Shown: positions 11,561 through 21,259 of the stretch, piece by piece | How the letters are laid out: each line of letters begins with the position of its first letter | Numbering within the stretch: the stretch's first letter is position 1 | From: Aspidiotus rigidus | Lineage: Eukaryota > Arthropoda > Insecta > Hemiptera > Diaspididae | NCBI GenBank assembly: GCA_035079385.1 | Contig: JAVHKY010000013.1 | Location: 9,794,001-9,858,000 of the forward strand | DNA: 64,000 bases | Reading direction: 5' to 3' | The notes under the pieces: generated by a model | The model's database searches: none | What the model was told of the DNA's origin: nothing | Seen by the model: the letters and a program-made list of their open reading frames with translations, nothing else | Position numbers and translations under genes: made by a program

Positions 11561-12761
11561 GGGGAGGCTGTCGGGACAGGAGGAATTGAAGAATGGAAGC
11601 AAGGAGATTGACTGTCGGAGGTAATGTAAAGAAGGACACCCTGACTCCGGACACAGCTCAGGGCGGAGCAGACGATATTTGATCCCAAACAAACTTATCA
11701 ATACTACAGAGAATCAACTCTTGTAATAATTGTCTGAATTTCTCGTGACACCACTCTTTACCAAATTTTTGATATCTACAGGCCTGTCGAGAGGGGGGAG
11801 AGGGGATTTTACCTCGTGCCCAGACTTCTTGAGGGGGCCCGCATTTCATTGATGAATCCAGGGGTGGTTTTAGGGGGGAGAAGGGGAACGTCCACCACCA
11901 AAAAAACAATCCAAGAAAGACTGAAATTGTCTAATTTGACTAAATTTTTGAACAATGGAATATCCCCCCTTAAAATGTACCCGTAAATCCGCCTCTGTGA
12001 ATCGCAAGTGAAACTAGCGATTCACAGAAGCGTCAATTTTAGCTTTCGAATACCTCAAGCCCCACCTTTTCTCTCGACGGTCCCAGATATCGGTAACTAT
12101 TGTGATTGACTTGTTACTTCACTACGTATTTGAATAACTGCCAATTAAACTGTTTTCAAACATGAGAATGCGCACAATACGAAGAAACTCGGTACTTTGG
12201 CTGGATTTTGGAACTTTAAGTATCGATTCGAAATATTTGAGTCGACGTTTTCGTTATTGCAAATAATTATCGGATGCAAGAGACCAATTTTTGCGGTTAA
12301 TTGAGAGGAAACAAAAACGTATACTCTCATTTTCGTTCTTTTCGTTCGCGTTGCACGCGGGTATATCCCAAAATATAATACGCCCGAGAACAGTCTTAAA
12401 CGCTTCGCAAACTTGAGCATAACCCCACATCAGCGGAACTAAGTTCGCGAGGAGGAAATACAAATATAATTTTCGCAAATGCAACGACGCACAGAATGAG
12501 AACGTTATTCCTTTCCTTTTCCGTGAATTCATTCATTTGCAGTAGGTAGATAGGTAGGTACTCATTAAAAATGCTAATGCTCACATGCAGCGTTTAAAAG
12601 TTGGAATTTTCTTCTCGCATATATACATCCGGAATAGACTTGGCCCTCGCCTCACGAAGAACTGCGAAAAATGACACGAAAACTTATGAAATTCGCACGA
12701 GCTCGTTTAATATTTTGCGGTAATCTATTCCGAGTGTACGCGAAGATGAGGAATAGAATAA

Positions 12762-13026
12762 AGCCTCGCGTACATTCGCGATAACGCATTATTCAGTTTC
12801 AACGAACAAGTGTGGGATTGCGAAAATTCCGTCGGAAAATTTCTCTACCTTCTCATTGACAAAAAGGTACGTATCTCGAACTATAGAGTAATTATAATAA
12901 TGCTGTTGGTCGATGTAGAGCTCGCAGAAGAACTTAAAAGGATTTCTTAAAAAATCAGAAATTCCGAAAAAAAATCGCGGTTTCCCGAATTTTTTTGCCT
13001 CCCCATTTCTTCTGAACCCTCTTTAA
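12762..13026 (+). CDS. Candidate exon(s), unrecognised; possible 61-bp intron
   Basis: Not recognised. A frame opens after TAA at 12759-12761 and reads protein-like sequence with no ATG. Inside it an AG at 12795-12796 is followed by 12797-12866, encoding FNEQVWDCENSVGKFLYLL then IDKK, and then a good donor (AAG|GTACGT). If that donor is used, the next AG (12926-12927) gives a 61-bp intron, and the following 32 codons (starting KNLKGFLKKS) stay open to TAA at 13024. If it is not spliced, the first frame continues as VRISNYRVIIIMLLVDVELA and a few more residues to a stop near 12955. Both readings look coding, which weakens either one. No upstream exon was found. Confidence 0.27.
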
Positions 13027-13989
13027 AAAAATTGTATGCTGTTTGACGTAATCTAGATCGGGCACGAGGCGTCACTTGTTTTCATGTTGGATATGGCGTG
13101 GTAAAATTTTCCATCGTTGTACAGAGTAGGGTATCCACGTGGTATCAAAGTTTCAGCACTCAGCATTCCACTGCCACAAAGAAAGTTTAATCTTTCCAAC
13201 ATTTAAACACGAGGTGGTAATATTATTAGAACGATATTCGGGCTTGATATTGTTCCGACGTGTGTTGTTCATAAATCATAAATTAATAAATTCATAGGTG
13301 TCGATACTATAATTAGATGGACAAAAAGTAAACATTATCCAATTAAAATTTTATGATCGAATTAATTCGCGCGTGAAAGTAATTAATTTTGACAATAGGA
13401 AAATGACATCGAACTTATTTTGATATCTGAAGTTGCGTTAGGGAACGTATCGTATTTAGGAATTCAGTTTCTTGAACGTGGAATGAATTTAGATTTTCTG
13501 TAACCTCAGGTAGTTTGCTTTCTCACATTCTTAGGTGTTTTCTTTTGCTGCGCAATTGGGTTTTTGATGCTGGCCTTCTTACTGCAAAAGTTTGATTTTA
13601 AATTCGTTGCTTCAGGTTTTTATTCGCGAGAAATAAAGCCGATGGAAGAAAGCAGAGTGTTAAAAAGCTTGAACTTTAGTTTCAGCTTGAAGCCATTCGT
13701 CCCCTTGAGATGATTTGCCGTTTGGCTCAATGCTATCGACACTTTTGGCTATCGGTCGACTAAAAAGCCGTTAAAACTTCACCAACTGTGATTTAATCGA
13801 GGCAAACAGGGAACCTGTTTTATGGGGGTTTCTTTGTTTTGTACTTTTTCTAAATAGATGTTCCTCACCATTTTGGGAGTTTAAACTCGAAAGGCCATAT
13901 TTTTCCAAGTTTCCCCTTATCAGATACAGCTCAATATTCACATTTTTTCAAAGTCCTTCTCACATCATACATAGCTTGAAAGTCAAATT

Positions 13990-14330
13990 GACATGTATAC
14001 GTCTTTGGGCTACAACACTTTTATCACGTCATCAATGACCTTGACCTACATTCGGGACATGAAAATTTCGAACTTTAGCCTTCATTGTACTAGGCCTCAC
14101 TAAGATTATAATAAGTAGCCTGGCAAATGTCAGACTTCAGCCCTCATTATACTGGGCCTAATATACTATACTAGGCCTATAATGACTAGGCTGAAACATT
14201 TCAAGTCTTAGCTTTCATTATACTAGGCATTATGTACAGTATAACTAGGCTTATACTAACTAAGCCTAATTCACAGTATACTAGGCCTAGCCTGAAATAC
14301 CTTCTATGCTCGAAGGAAGGAATTTTTAAC
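13990..14330. repeat. Degenerate TATACTAGGCCTA repeat
   Basis: Many imperfect copies of AGTATACTAGGCCTA or its variants within about 300 bp. The same words reappear at 14690-14760, near 51125-51150 and at 63815-63925. No coding content. Confidence 0.6.
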
Positions 14331-14972
14331 AGGCAACCTGTTTTATGGGGGGCTATTTGAGAAATCTGGCGTACGCCGTGCGCCGTGCGCCGTTCAGCGA
14401 AAAACTTAGAAAAATTTCGACTCTCGAGCTATATATGATAGGAGGGGGACTTGGAAAAATTTCGACTCTCGAGCTATAGATGATAGGAGGGGGGACTTAG
14501 AAAAAATTCGACTCTCGCGCCATATATGATAGGAGAGGGACTTAGAAAAAATTTCGAATCTGAAGCTATATATGATAGAAGAGGGACTTGGAAAACTTTT
14601 GACTCTCGAGCTATATATGATAGGGGACAAATTTTCCCACGTCTCCCTCCTATCATAAATAGCTCGAGATTTGAGAAAAACTTGGACTTTCAAACTACAT
14701 TATACTAGGCTTATTTTACGTCTAGGCCTTCTTTATACTAGCTTCATCTAGGTCTAGGCTTCCTTGAATTTTCAATACCAAATCCTATTTGACTCATAAA
14801 GCAGGTTCCCTACGTTCCTCGTTTAACTTCGTTAAGGAGGCCGTCGTTTTCCAACTCCCCCGTACGTAGACCGGAGGTAGAAATTCTTCTGTCCCACGTT
14901 TTGCCTCCCGGCGCCCGGGCCCGTCATTTTTCTTCAAATTACCCTCCTATAAAACAGATTCCCTGTTAAAAT
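14331..14972. mobile_element. Short element with ACCTGTT-type ends
   Basis: It starts AACAGGCAACCTGTTTTATG and ends AAAACAGATTCCCTGTTAAA, an inverted pair. An internal end-like block at about 14790-14840 (AAGCAGGTTCCCTACGTTCC then GTTAAGGAGG) suggests a nested or composite copy. It contains the 46-bp tandem at 14405-14665. It encodes nothing recognisable. Confidence 0.5.
14405..14665. repeat. ~46-bp tandem repeat of the GAGCTATATATGATAGG motif
   Basis: About five units of GACTCTCGAGCTATATATGA followed by TAGGAGGGGGACTTGGAAAA, spaced near 46 bp and diverging slightly. The final copy is inverted. Single copies of this motif are scattered over the window in both orientations. Frames over it on both strands are repeat shadows. 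Confidence 0.75.
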
Positions 14973-15235
14973 CGATTTTCGCCGTCGTTCAGCTGTTCAA
15001 CACCATCCTGAAATGTAAACTGACTAGACCAAAATTGACAACATCGAAATGAACCGCTTTAAGCTACTGTTGTCTGAATGCTATTGGCCTAAAAAACAGT
15101 GAAACATTTGGGTTTCTGCTGCTCTTATGCCTTCAACTTTTTTCGCTTGTTAGCACAGGAAGGAAAGATTTATCTAAAGGAATGAAATTTTGAAAATTTT
15201 CTGACCAGCTTTCTTCCTTGTGTTAAACAAGGACG

Positions 15236-15586
15236 CAGGGAACCTGTTCTATGGGTTGAAAAATAATACATTATTTGACCCGCATTAGGATAGCCCCTTC
15301 AAGTAACTAGACATGCAATGCTTTATACACCAATTGGCTTAGCCCCTTCAATGAGCCGGATATGCAATGTTTAGAACATCATAATTCCCCCGTCCATCAT
15401 ATATTACAGGTCGCGAGTCGAAATTTTTCCATGTCTCCCTCCTACCATACTCGTCTATAGCTCGAGAGTCGACGTTTTTCCAAGTCCCCCTCCAATCATA
15501 ATACAGCTCAAGATTTAAAATTTTACGAAGTGCGCGGCAAACTTCTCAAAAAAAAAAAACATAGAACAGGTTCCCTGTTAAAATTT
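15236..15586. mobile_element. Short element with ACCTGTT-type ends (350 bp)
   Basis: It begins AGGGAACCTGTTCTATGGGT and ends ATAGAACAGGTTCCCTGTTA, so the terminal ~20 bp are inverted copies. The interior (ACCCGCATTAGGATAGCCCC and GTAACTAGACATGCAATGCT blocks) is closely matched by the element at 46612-46906, giving two copies of one family. No protein is encoded. Confidence 0.7.
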
Positions 15587-15682
15587 CGACCTCCGAGCTA
15601 TACACATATATGATAGGAGGGGGTAGGAGGGGGACTTGAAAAAACTCGCGCGTTCTTTAATGCAGTTAAACGAGGGAAAGCG

Positions 15683-15992
15683 GGGAACCTGTTTTTTTGG
15701 ATACGCATATAATACGAGGGGTACTTACCATACCTTAGAAGGACGTTCTGAGTCTTATGGTGTTCAAAGCGTTGCATATCTGCCTCATTGAAGGAGCTAA
15801 GCCAATTGGTGTACAAGGCATTGCATATCCAATTACTCGAAGGGGCTATCTTCCAGGCTATATACACCGACCACCGAGCTATAATATATGATAGGTGGGG
15901 GACTTAGAAAGTTTTTGAGCTCTGAGTTTTGCCAGCCAGCCGGACGGCGGAAGTTTTCTCCAAAAAACCTTCCGATAAAACAAGTTCCCTGT
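15683..15992. mobile_element. Short element with ACCTGTT-type ends (~310 bp)
   Basis: It starts GGGGAACCTGTTTTTTTGGA and ends CGATAAAACAAGTTCCCTGT. It shares the GCATATC...GGGGCTA interior blocks with 3831-4286. Unlike the copy just upstream, its ends are more degraded. Confidence 0.5.
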
Positions 15993-16257
15993 TATTTGGG
16001 AAATTTCGACTTCTTAGCCATATATAACAGGAGGGGCACACCTTTTTTAAAAATATTTTTCGTTATTCTGATGAACTAAAACTCGTTTTCCCCTGCGGCG
16101 AGGACGGCGCACCGCGGAAGCAATTCATCGAATAACGGGAATTTTCTTCTGTTACAAGGTTTGAAATCATTTTCCCATTAAAAATTACCTTTGTTTAAAA
16201 TGAATACGTTCTGATTACATTTTATAATTCATTTTTACATCTGGTTGATACGCTATT

Positions 16258-16263
16258 TTTAAT
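16258..16263 (-). terminator. Possible poly(A) signal (ATTAAA) for the secreted-peptide gene
   Basis: On the minus strand this reads ATTAAA, the commonest variant poly(A) signal, about 70 nt after the stop codon of the gene ending at 16334. No canonical AATAAA was seen closer. Confidence 0.35.
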
Positions 16264-16333
16264 TATCATGGTCGATGATGGTAAAAGAAAGTAATCTGCC
16301 TAGAGATTAATCCGACATATCCATCGATTCAAC

Positions 16334-16752
16334 CTACAGACCTATATAACTCAACCAGGAACTAAGAGTTGACTGTTCGTCTTCAGCAGGTGGTGCAGGA
16401 CTGGGAGGCGGTTCTGTTCCAGGAGGCGGTTGTGTGCCAGCAGGCGACGGCGAGGGGCTGGGAGAAACAGTTTCTATTCCAGCCGGTGAAACAGCGGGTG
16501 GTGGGCTAGTCTCTGGTGAGGGCGAAGGTGATTCAGTTAGATCCTAAAAACACAGAGAATGATACGTACAAATATTAATTGGACTCGTTTTCAATAAATT
16601 TACCGAATGTCAATTTTCTACCGCGAAGAAAATGTCTCAAATAGCGTTCTAAATTTGTGGTGTGTAAGGAAAAAAAATTGAAATATTACCTGTCCATTGA
16701 TTATTAAAACGGCGGATAAAACGAGTATTAAAAATGCTCTAAGTGCCATCAT
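16334..16752 (-). CDS. Secreted Pro/Ser-rich peptide, two exons, 90 aa
   Basis: Exon 1 (16690-16752) encodes MMALRAFLILVLSAVLIING then Q, a textbook signal peptide: short basic n-region, ~13-residue hydrophobic core, polar end. The donor (CAG|GTAATA) and acceptor (TTTTTAG|GAT) bound a 146-bp intron at 16544-16689, phase 0. Exon 2 (16334-16543) adds 69 residues and a TAG. The mature part has about 20 Pro and 14 Ser in 69 residues, with SPSPSP and PPPGTEPPP runs, several acidic residues, no Cys, and a more hydrophobic tail (STLSSWLSYIGL). The first of two tandem ATGs has a good context (AAAATGATGG). Such composition fits an O-glycosylated mucin-like, glandular, silk or venom-type peptide, but the family is not recognised and those roles are inference. 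Signal peptide, intron phase and frame agree, so the gene model is well supported. Confidence 0.8.
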
Positions 16753-16799
16753 TTTAGATTCAAAGAATACGTCCACGCACGTTGGAACCTAACTCGAAT

Positions 16800-18179
16800 C
16801 CGTATTAGACTGTGAAACATTTACTTTTTCTCGATTCCGTTACCGTCATCACATTATGATTCATAATCAAAACATGCCGAGATAGCCTATTATGTGTGAT
16901 TTTCAAATAATAAATTTATTTGGTTTGCAAACAGACAAGAGGTGGAATATTCACCACGTTTTTTGAAAAAAAAAAAAAGTATTAAAAAATATTTCCATGC
17001 GTCGAGAAATCAAACATGCATAATAAATCTAGTACAATATTTATTTCGAAATTATTTGTGATTCATCGTGGATAAGTAAAAAAAAAAAAAACAGATTTTT
17101 TTTACGTTGTACACTTTTAATTCAGCTAATAACGAATACAAATAGAGGAGTCGGGGAACAATATTGGATTGAGAGACAATACGTCATAATGTCGTCCAAA
17201 CAGGTCGACTCATCTCAAAACTCAGGATAAGCACGTCTGATTCATAACAGTTGTATTTTCAAGTTCTTCGTCTTTTAAAACATCGCTCACCGATGGAAAT
17301 TTGCTATCTATCGAAACCATAATTGAATTCGCTCATATTTTTCCTCCGATCCTTCCCCCCCCCCTAGCTACTTACAGTGCGTCCTCCATTTACCATATCT
17401 ACGAGTTGGAACAACAGTCGGCCCCATCACTTCTTCATCTCATAACATTAGCTAATTTGATCTCACGTCCACAGCTGCTCTTACTTACGTACATCCTCTT
17501 TCTCTCTCGCCCTGCTATTAGCGTTAAAGTTTGAGTATGGCAGTGTATTTCGGAAAGCGTACGCGTCCATTTCCGATCTTGGACTTTAACCTACTTTAGA
17601 ACTTGAAAAAATTTCGAGATCCCATCCACTGAAGAGGGAACTTCTGAAAATTTCGAGCTCTGAACCTCTGTAGAAATGGAAAACTTTCAAGCTGCAAACC
17701 TATAAGCTAGGCTATAACTGCGGAGTCTCCGGCTAAACAATAATACTATATCGCCGGATTATAGAATCCATAAACAATTTCAATCCGGTTAGATTGAAAA
17801 TCAGCCGACGTTTTTTCTCAACATGTCCCTCGGGTACAATTGCGAAATATTTCCGACCCATAATTTATTCGTTCATTCGCGGTTGTTAGTTAATCTCATT
17901 AATTACAATTGCGCGAAAGATGAATAGCAACAATGGTACGGTCGAGAATTTTAACACACTGGTCAAACTGTGAAAATATATCTCGTTATACCAAGCAGAA
18001 ATGTTGCCAATGTAGTTGGTATTTTCCAGCGCTGCTGCTACGGAAGTAAACATACAATAATATGAACTCGACTTATAAGGGGCAAAAAAAAAAGAAGAGA
18101 AAAAAAAATTAACGAGAGTACACTCGTGAATTCGTAACGTTGTAAGCTTTTTCTTGATTTTTTCTTTTTTTTTCCCCAG
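16800..18179. other. Intergenic between the secreted-peptide gene and a candidate exon
   Basis: AT-rich, with A-runs near 16966-16978 and 17079-17091 and T-runs near 18160-18173. It contains the presumed promoter of the minus-strand peptide gene (upstream of 16752). No clear TATA box is visible there; a TCACAGT initiator-like word lies about 60 bp upstream of the ATG. The frame at 17301-17534 is low-complexity and not supported. Confidence 0.4.
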
Positions 18180-18736
18180 GAATTTTAATTCAGTTGACGA
18201 TTTACAAAACGTAAATTCTTCTTACGCGGCGGAATCGCTCTTGGCAGGTAAATGAAATTAGTAAATTTAATATATTCGCTCGTCGCTAAAAAACCACTAT
18301 AGAGAACATTTTCCAACTAGTGCTATCATTTTCAACTTCCGACGTCACTCTCGAAACAAGCTGTTACCATCCGACTTCAACTTATTCGTTCTTTCCTCCA
18401 TATCTTCCAGCAATTGTAGGAAGCCGCTAACAGTCGAAAAGCTTCACCCATTCGTTTCTCTCATCCAGAGTATTTGAAACAATCTTTCTTCCGCCAATAA
18501 CGTTTATTATCCGAGGTAAACCCTACCTTTTCCAAATTGTGCGAGAAAATAAGCAGAACTCTTTTCAAGGTTGGAGGGAATTGTCTTTCTGTTGCTAATC
18601 ATTATGATTTTTAATTTCAGTTGTCCTACGACTTGAGCTATATCCCTCGGAACTTCTTCACATTCAATTCCTGAAGATATCATTAAACGTCGTGAGCCGT
18701 CTTACGTCGATGAGTCACCTAGTAGTGCCTCTATGA
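18180..18736 (+). CDS. Candidate exon pair, unrecognised
   Basis: A strong acceptor (long T-tract then CCCCAG at 18174-18179) precedes 68 bp (18180-18247) that are open in only one frame, reading NFNSVDDLQNVNSSYAAESL then LA, and end at a donor (GCAG|GTAAAT). Two downstream acceptors keep the frame. One at 18411 gives six more codons then stop. One at 18620 gives about 38 more codons to TGA at 18734-18736. No first exon with an ATG was found upstream, and there is no domain I recognise. The 68-bp exon is the better-supported part; the choice of terminal exon is open. Confidence 0.3.
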
Positions 18737-19019
18737 GATTAAAATACCATAATTTTTTCCATAAAATTTAAATTGCAACCATCTTTGTTCCCAACCCCTT
18801 ACCATTTATTATCTGAACTTTGAGTCGTTGAATTGATAGGGAAAAATCAACGGTAGTACCCAATTTTGTTTTAGCTTCGACCTCCCCCATAATTTTTGCC
18901 ATTAAATTGCAACCATTAATCACATGCACTTTGGGTCGTTCAATTGATAAAGAAAAATCAACGTTAGTACCTAATTTCGTTTTAGCCCCGACCTCCCTCT
19001 ATATCCCTTAAAGTAGCGT

Positions 19020-21250
19020 ATTATTGTTGGCTCGTCAGAATGATCTTACGTAGGTCAAGATCAATTGGGATCAGACGCGTAACGTCAGGTCGATATCATT
19101 GAGTTCACTGCGAAACGAAACGGTGCCTCCTCTTCATGCTAGTTTCATCAATATAGTACACTAGATTGTATATTGCTTTAGAAGTTTTGAGTTTTTCCAG
19201 GCTTTCTCTGGACCTCTGGACGCATCCTTCCACCTTATTGAGCCCCCGAAGTCCACTCTAGATCCTTCGAAGTGTCATCTACCCGAACTTTTCCGCCTAT
19301 GACATCAGGATAATTCTCAATTGGGTCAACGTCAGTTGAGATCAGAGCCATGACGTCAGGTCTAGATCATTGAGCAGCTTAGAGGAAAGTGTGTCCCTGT
19401 CTCCAAATTAGAAGTATGGTGTACTAGAAATTTTAGAATGGACATGTCCACTGGGGAAGTTGGGCCCCGGACACGGTGTAAAAGTTGGAGACAGTTTATA
19501 GCGTCAGGATACAATCGCCCACACCGTATCCGATGGCTTAAGAAGTAGGAAAATTGAAAATATGGATATTTTCTGCCCTACCAGTGATCAGGTTCGAACT
19601 GCCGATGGCCGAGTGGTTGAGTTGCATGAGTCGCAGACTTCCGATGCAGAGGTGCGTCTTTACTTCCACGGTATACTACTCTATTTATTGTCTCAAGTCA
19701 ATCTTTCTCCAAGTCTTACCTGAACTTGCATTCTTCCACCACATTCACATCCTCTGCCCTTGCTGATGCAAATTCTAGATCATTAAAAAGCGTTTACTGA
19801 TATTTGCACGGTCTATGACGTCATCAGAGTACTTTTATATGTTGATATCGAGGGTGTGACGCATAATCGGGATCATTGAACTGCTTGAGGGGAAGTAAGA
19901 TCCCGTGGTTGTACATTGACACAAAGGTCAACATTTTTCCAAGTCTTACCCGGACTGCCGAATGCATTCTCTCACCATATTCAGGTCACCAATCTCCTCC
20001 CTCTGTTAATACCAACTCTCGCTCCTTGAAAAAGCCTACTCTGATACTTGCACGGCCTATGATGTCATCAGATTAGTCTTGAAGTAGGTCAAGGTCAATC
20101 GGAATCAATCGTGTGACTTCAAGACGGGATCACTAAGCTGCTTGAGGGGAAGCGAGGCCCTTTCCCAGACTCATTTGTCAATATGCCAGTATGGTTGATT
20201 CAAAGGTCAACATTTTCCCAAGACTCACCCAAACTGCCGGAGGTATTCCTCCACCGTATTCAGGTCACCAAACTCCCCTCTCAACTAATACTAACTCTCG
20301 CTCCTTGAAAAAGCCTACACTAATACTTGCACGGCCTATGGTGTCATCAGGTTAGTCTTGAAGTAGGTCAAGGTCAATTGAAATCAACCGTGTGACTTCA
20401 AGATGAGATTACTAAGCTGCCTGAGGAGATGCAAGGCTCTTTCCCGGACTCTTTCATCAATATGTCAGTATGTTTGACTCAAAGGTCAACATTTTCCTGA
20501 GTCTCATCCAAACTGCCAGAGGTATTCTTCCATCTTATTCAGGTCACCACCCTTTCCTCTCTGCTGATACTCACTAAAAAAACATATACTGATACTTGCT
20601 AGGCTTATGAAGTCAACAGGTTAGACTTGCAGTAGGTCAAGGTTAATTGAAATCAATCGTAAGACTTCAAGACGGGATCACTAAGTGCTTGAGGAGAAGC
20701 GGGGCTCTTTCCCAAACTCTTTCATCAATATACCAGTATGGTTGGCCCAAAGGTCAACATTGTCCTAAGTCTCATCCAAACTGCCAGAGGCATTCTTCCA
20801 TCATCTTCATACCACACCTCTCCCCTCTCTGCTGATACTAACTAAATAACATATCATTATGATACTTGCTAAGCTTATAACGTCATCAGGTTAATCTTGA
20901 AGTAGGTCAAGGTCAATTGAAATCAATTGTGTGACTTTAAGACGGGATTAGTAAATTGCTTGAGGAGAAGCGACACCCTTTCCCGGACTCATTTATCAAT
21001 ATGCCAGTATGGTTGGCCCAAAGGTCAACATTTTCCCAAGTCTCAGCCAAACTGCCAGAGGCATTCTTCCACCGTATTCAGGTCACCACCCTTTCCTCTC
21101 TGCTGGCACTAAATAAAGAAACATACACTGATATTTTCTAAGCTTATGACGTCAACAGGTTAGTCTCGAGGTAGGTCAAGATAAATCGGTACCAGGGGTA
21201 AGACATCAAGTTAAGATCATTAATGTATCGTGACCCCTTCTCCAGACTTA
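19020..21250 (+). repeat. ~270-bp tandem array with CRE and nuclear-receptor-like motifs (array 2)
   Basis: The landmark CTTATGACGTCATCAGGTTA (with variants) recurs at about 19814, 20058, 20337, 20606, 20876 and 21145, spacings 244, 279, 269, 270 and 269. Each unit carries GTAGGTCAAGGTCAATTGAA, a block with AAGACGGGATCACTAAGCTG, CTCAAAGGTCAACATTTTCC and CATATTCAGGTCACCA or similar. Units before 19800 are more diverged. Frames here (20647-20835, 20927-21112 and others) are repeat translations. Confidence 0.9.
19590..19665 (+). repeat. tRNA-like fragment (Pol III box A-like)
   Basis: GGTTCGAAC (box B-like) is followed by GATGGCCGAGTGGTTGAG, which matches the D-arm and box A of tRNA-Leu/Ser genes, then GCAGACTTCCGATGCAGAGG, which resembles an anticodon-arm region. 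No box B follows box A at the right distance, so it is not a functional tRNA gene. A tRNA-derived SINE scrap is likelier. Confidence 0.35.
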
Positions 21251-21259
21251 TTTGCCACT

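Noticed and set aside
11199..11909. Long minus-strand frames
   Set aside because: They lie in TCGA-motif repeats, where the stop-codon frequency is reduced by composition.
14406..14708. Repeat-protein-like frames on both strands with IYDRR/YSSR units
   Set aside because: Products of the 46-bp tandem repeat. Both strands are open, and there is no start context or splice evidence.
19590..19665. Possible functional tRNA gene
   Set aside because: Box A-like sequence is present, but no box B follows at tRNA distance and the arms do not fold into a cloverleaf.
20647..21141. Several 61-62-codon plus-strand frames with shared sequence
   Set aside because: The same unit of the 270-bp array translated repeatedly.
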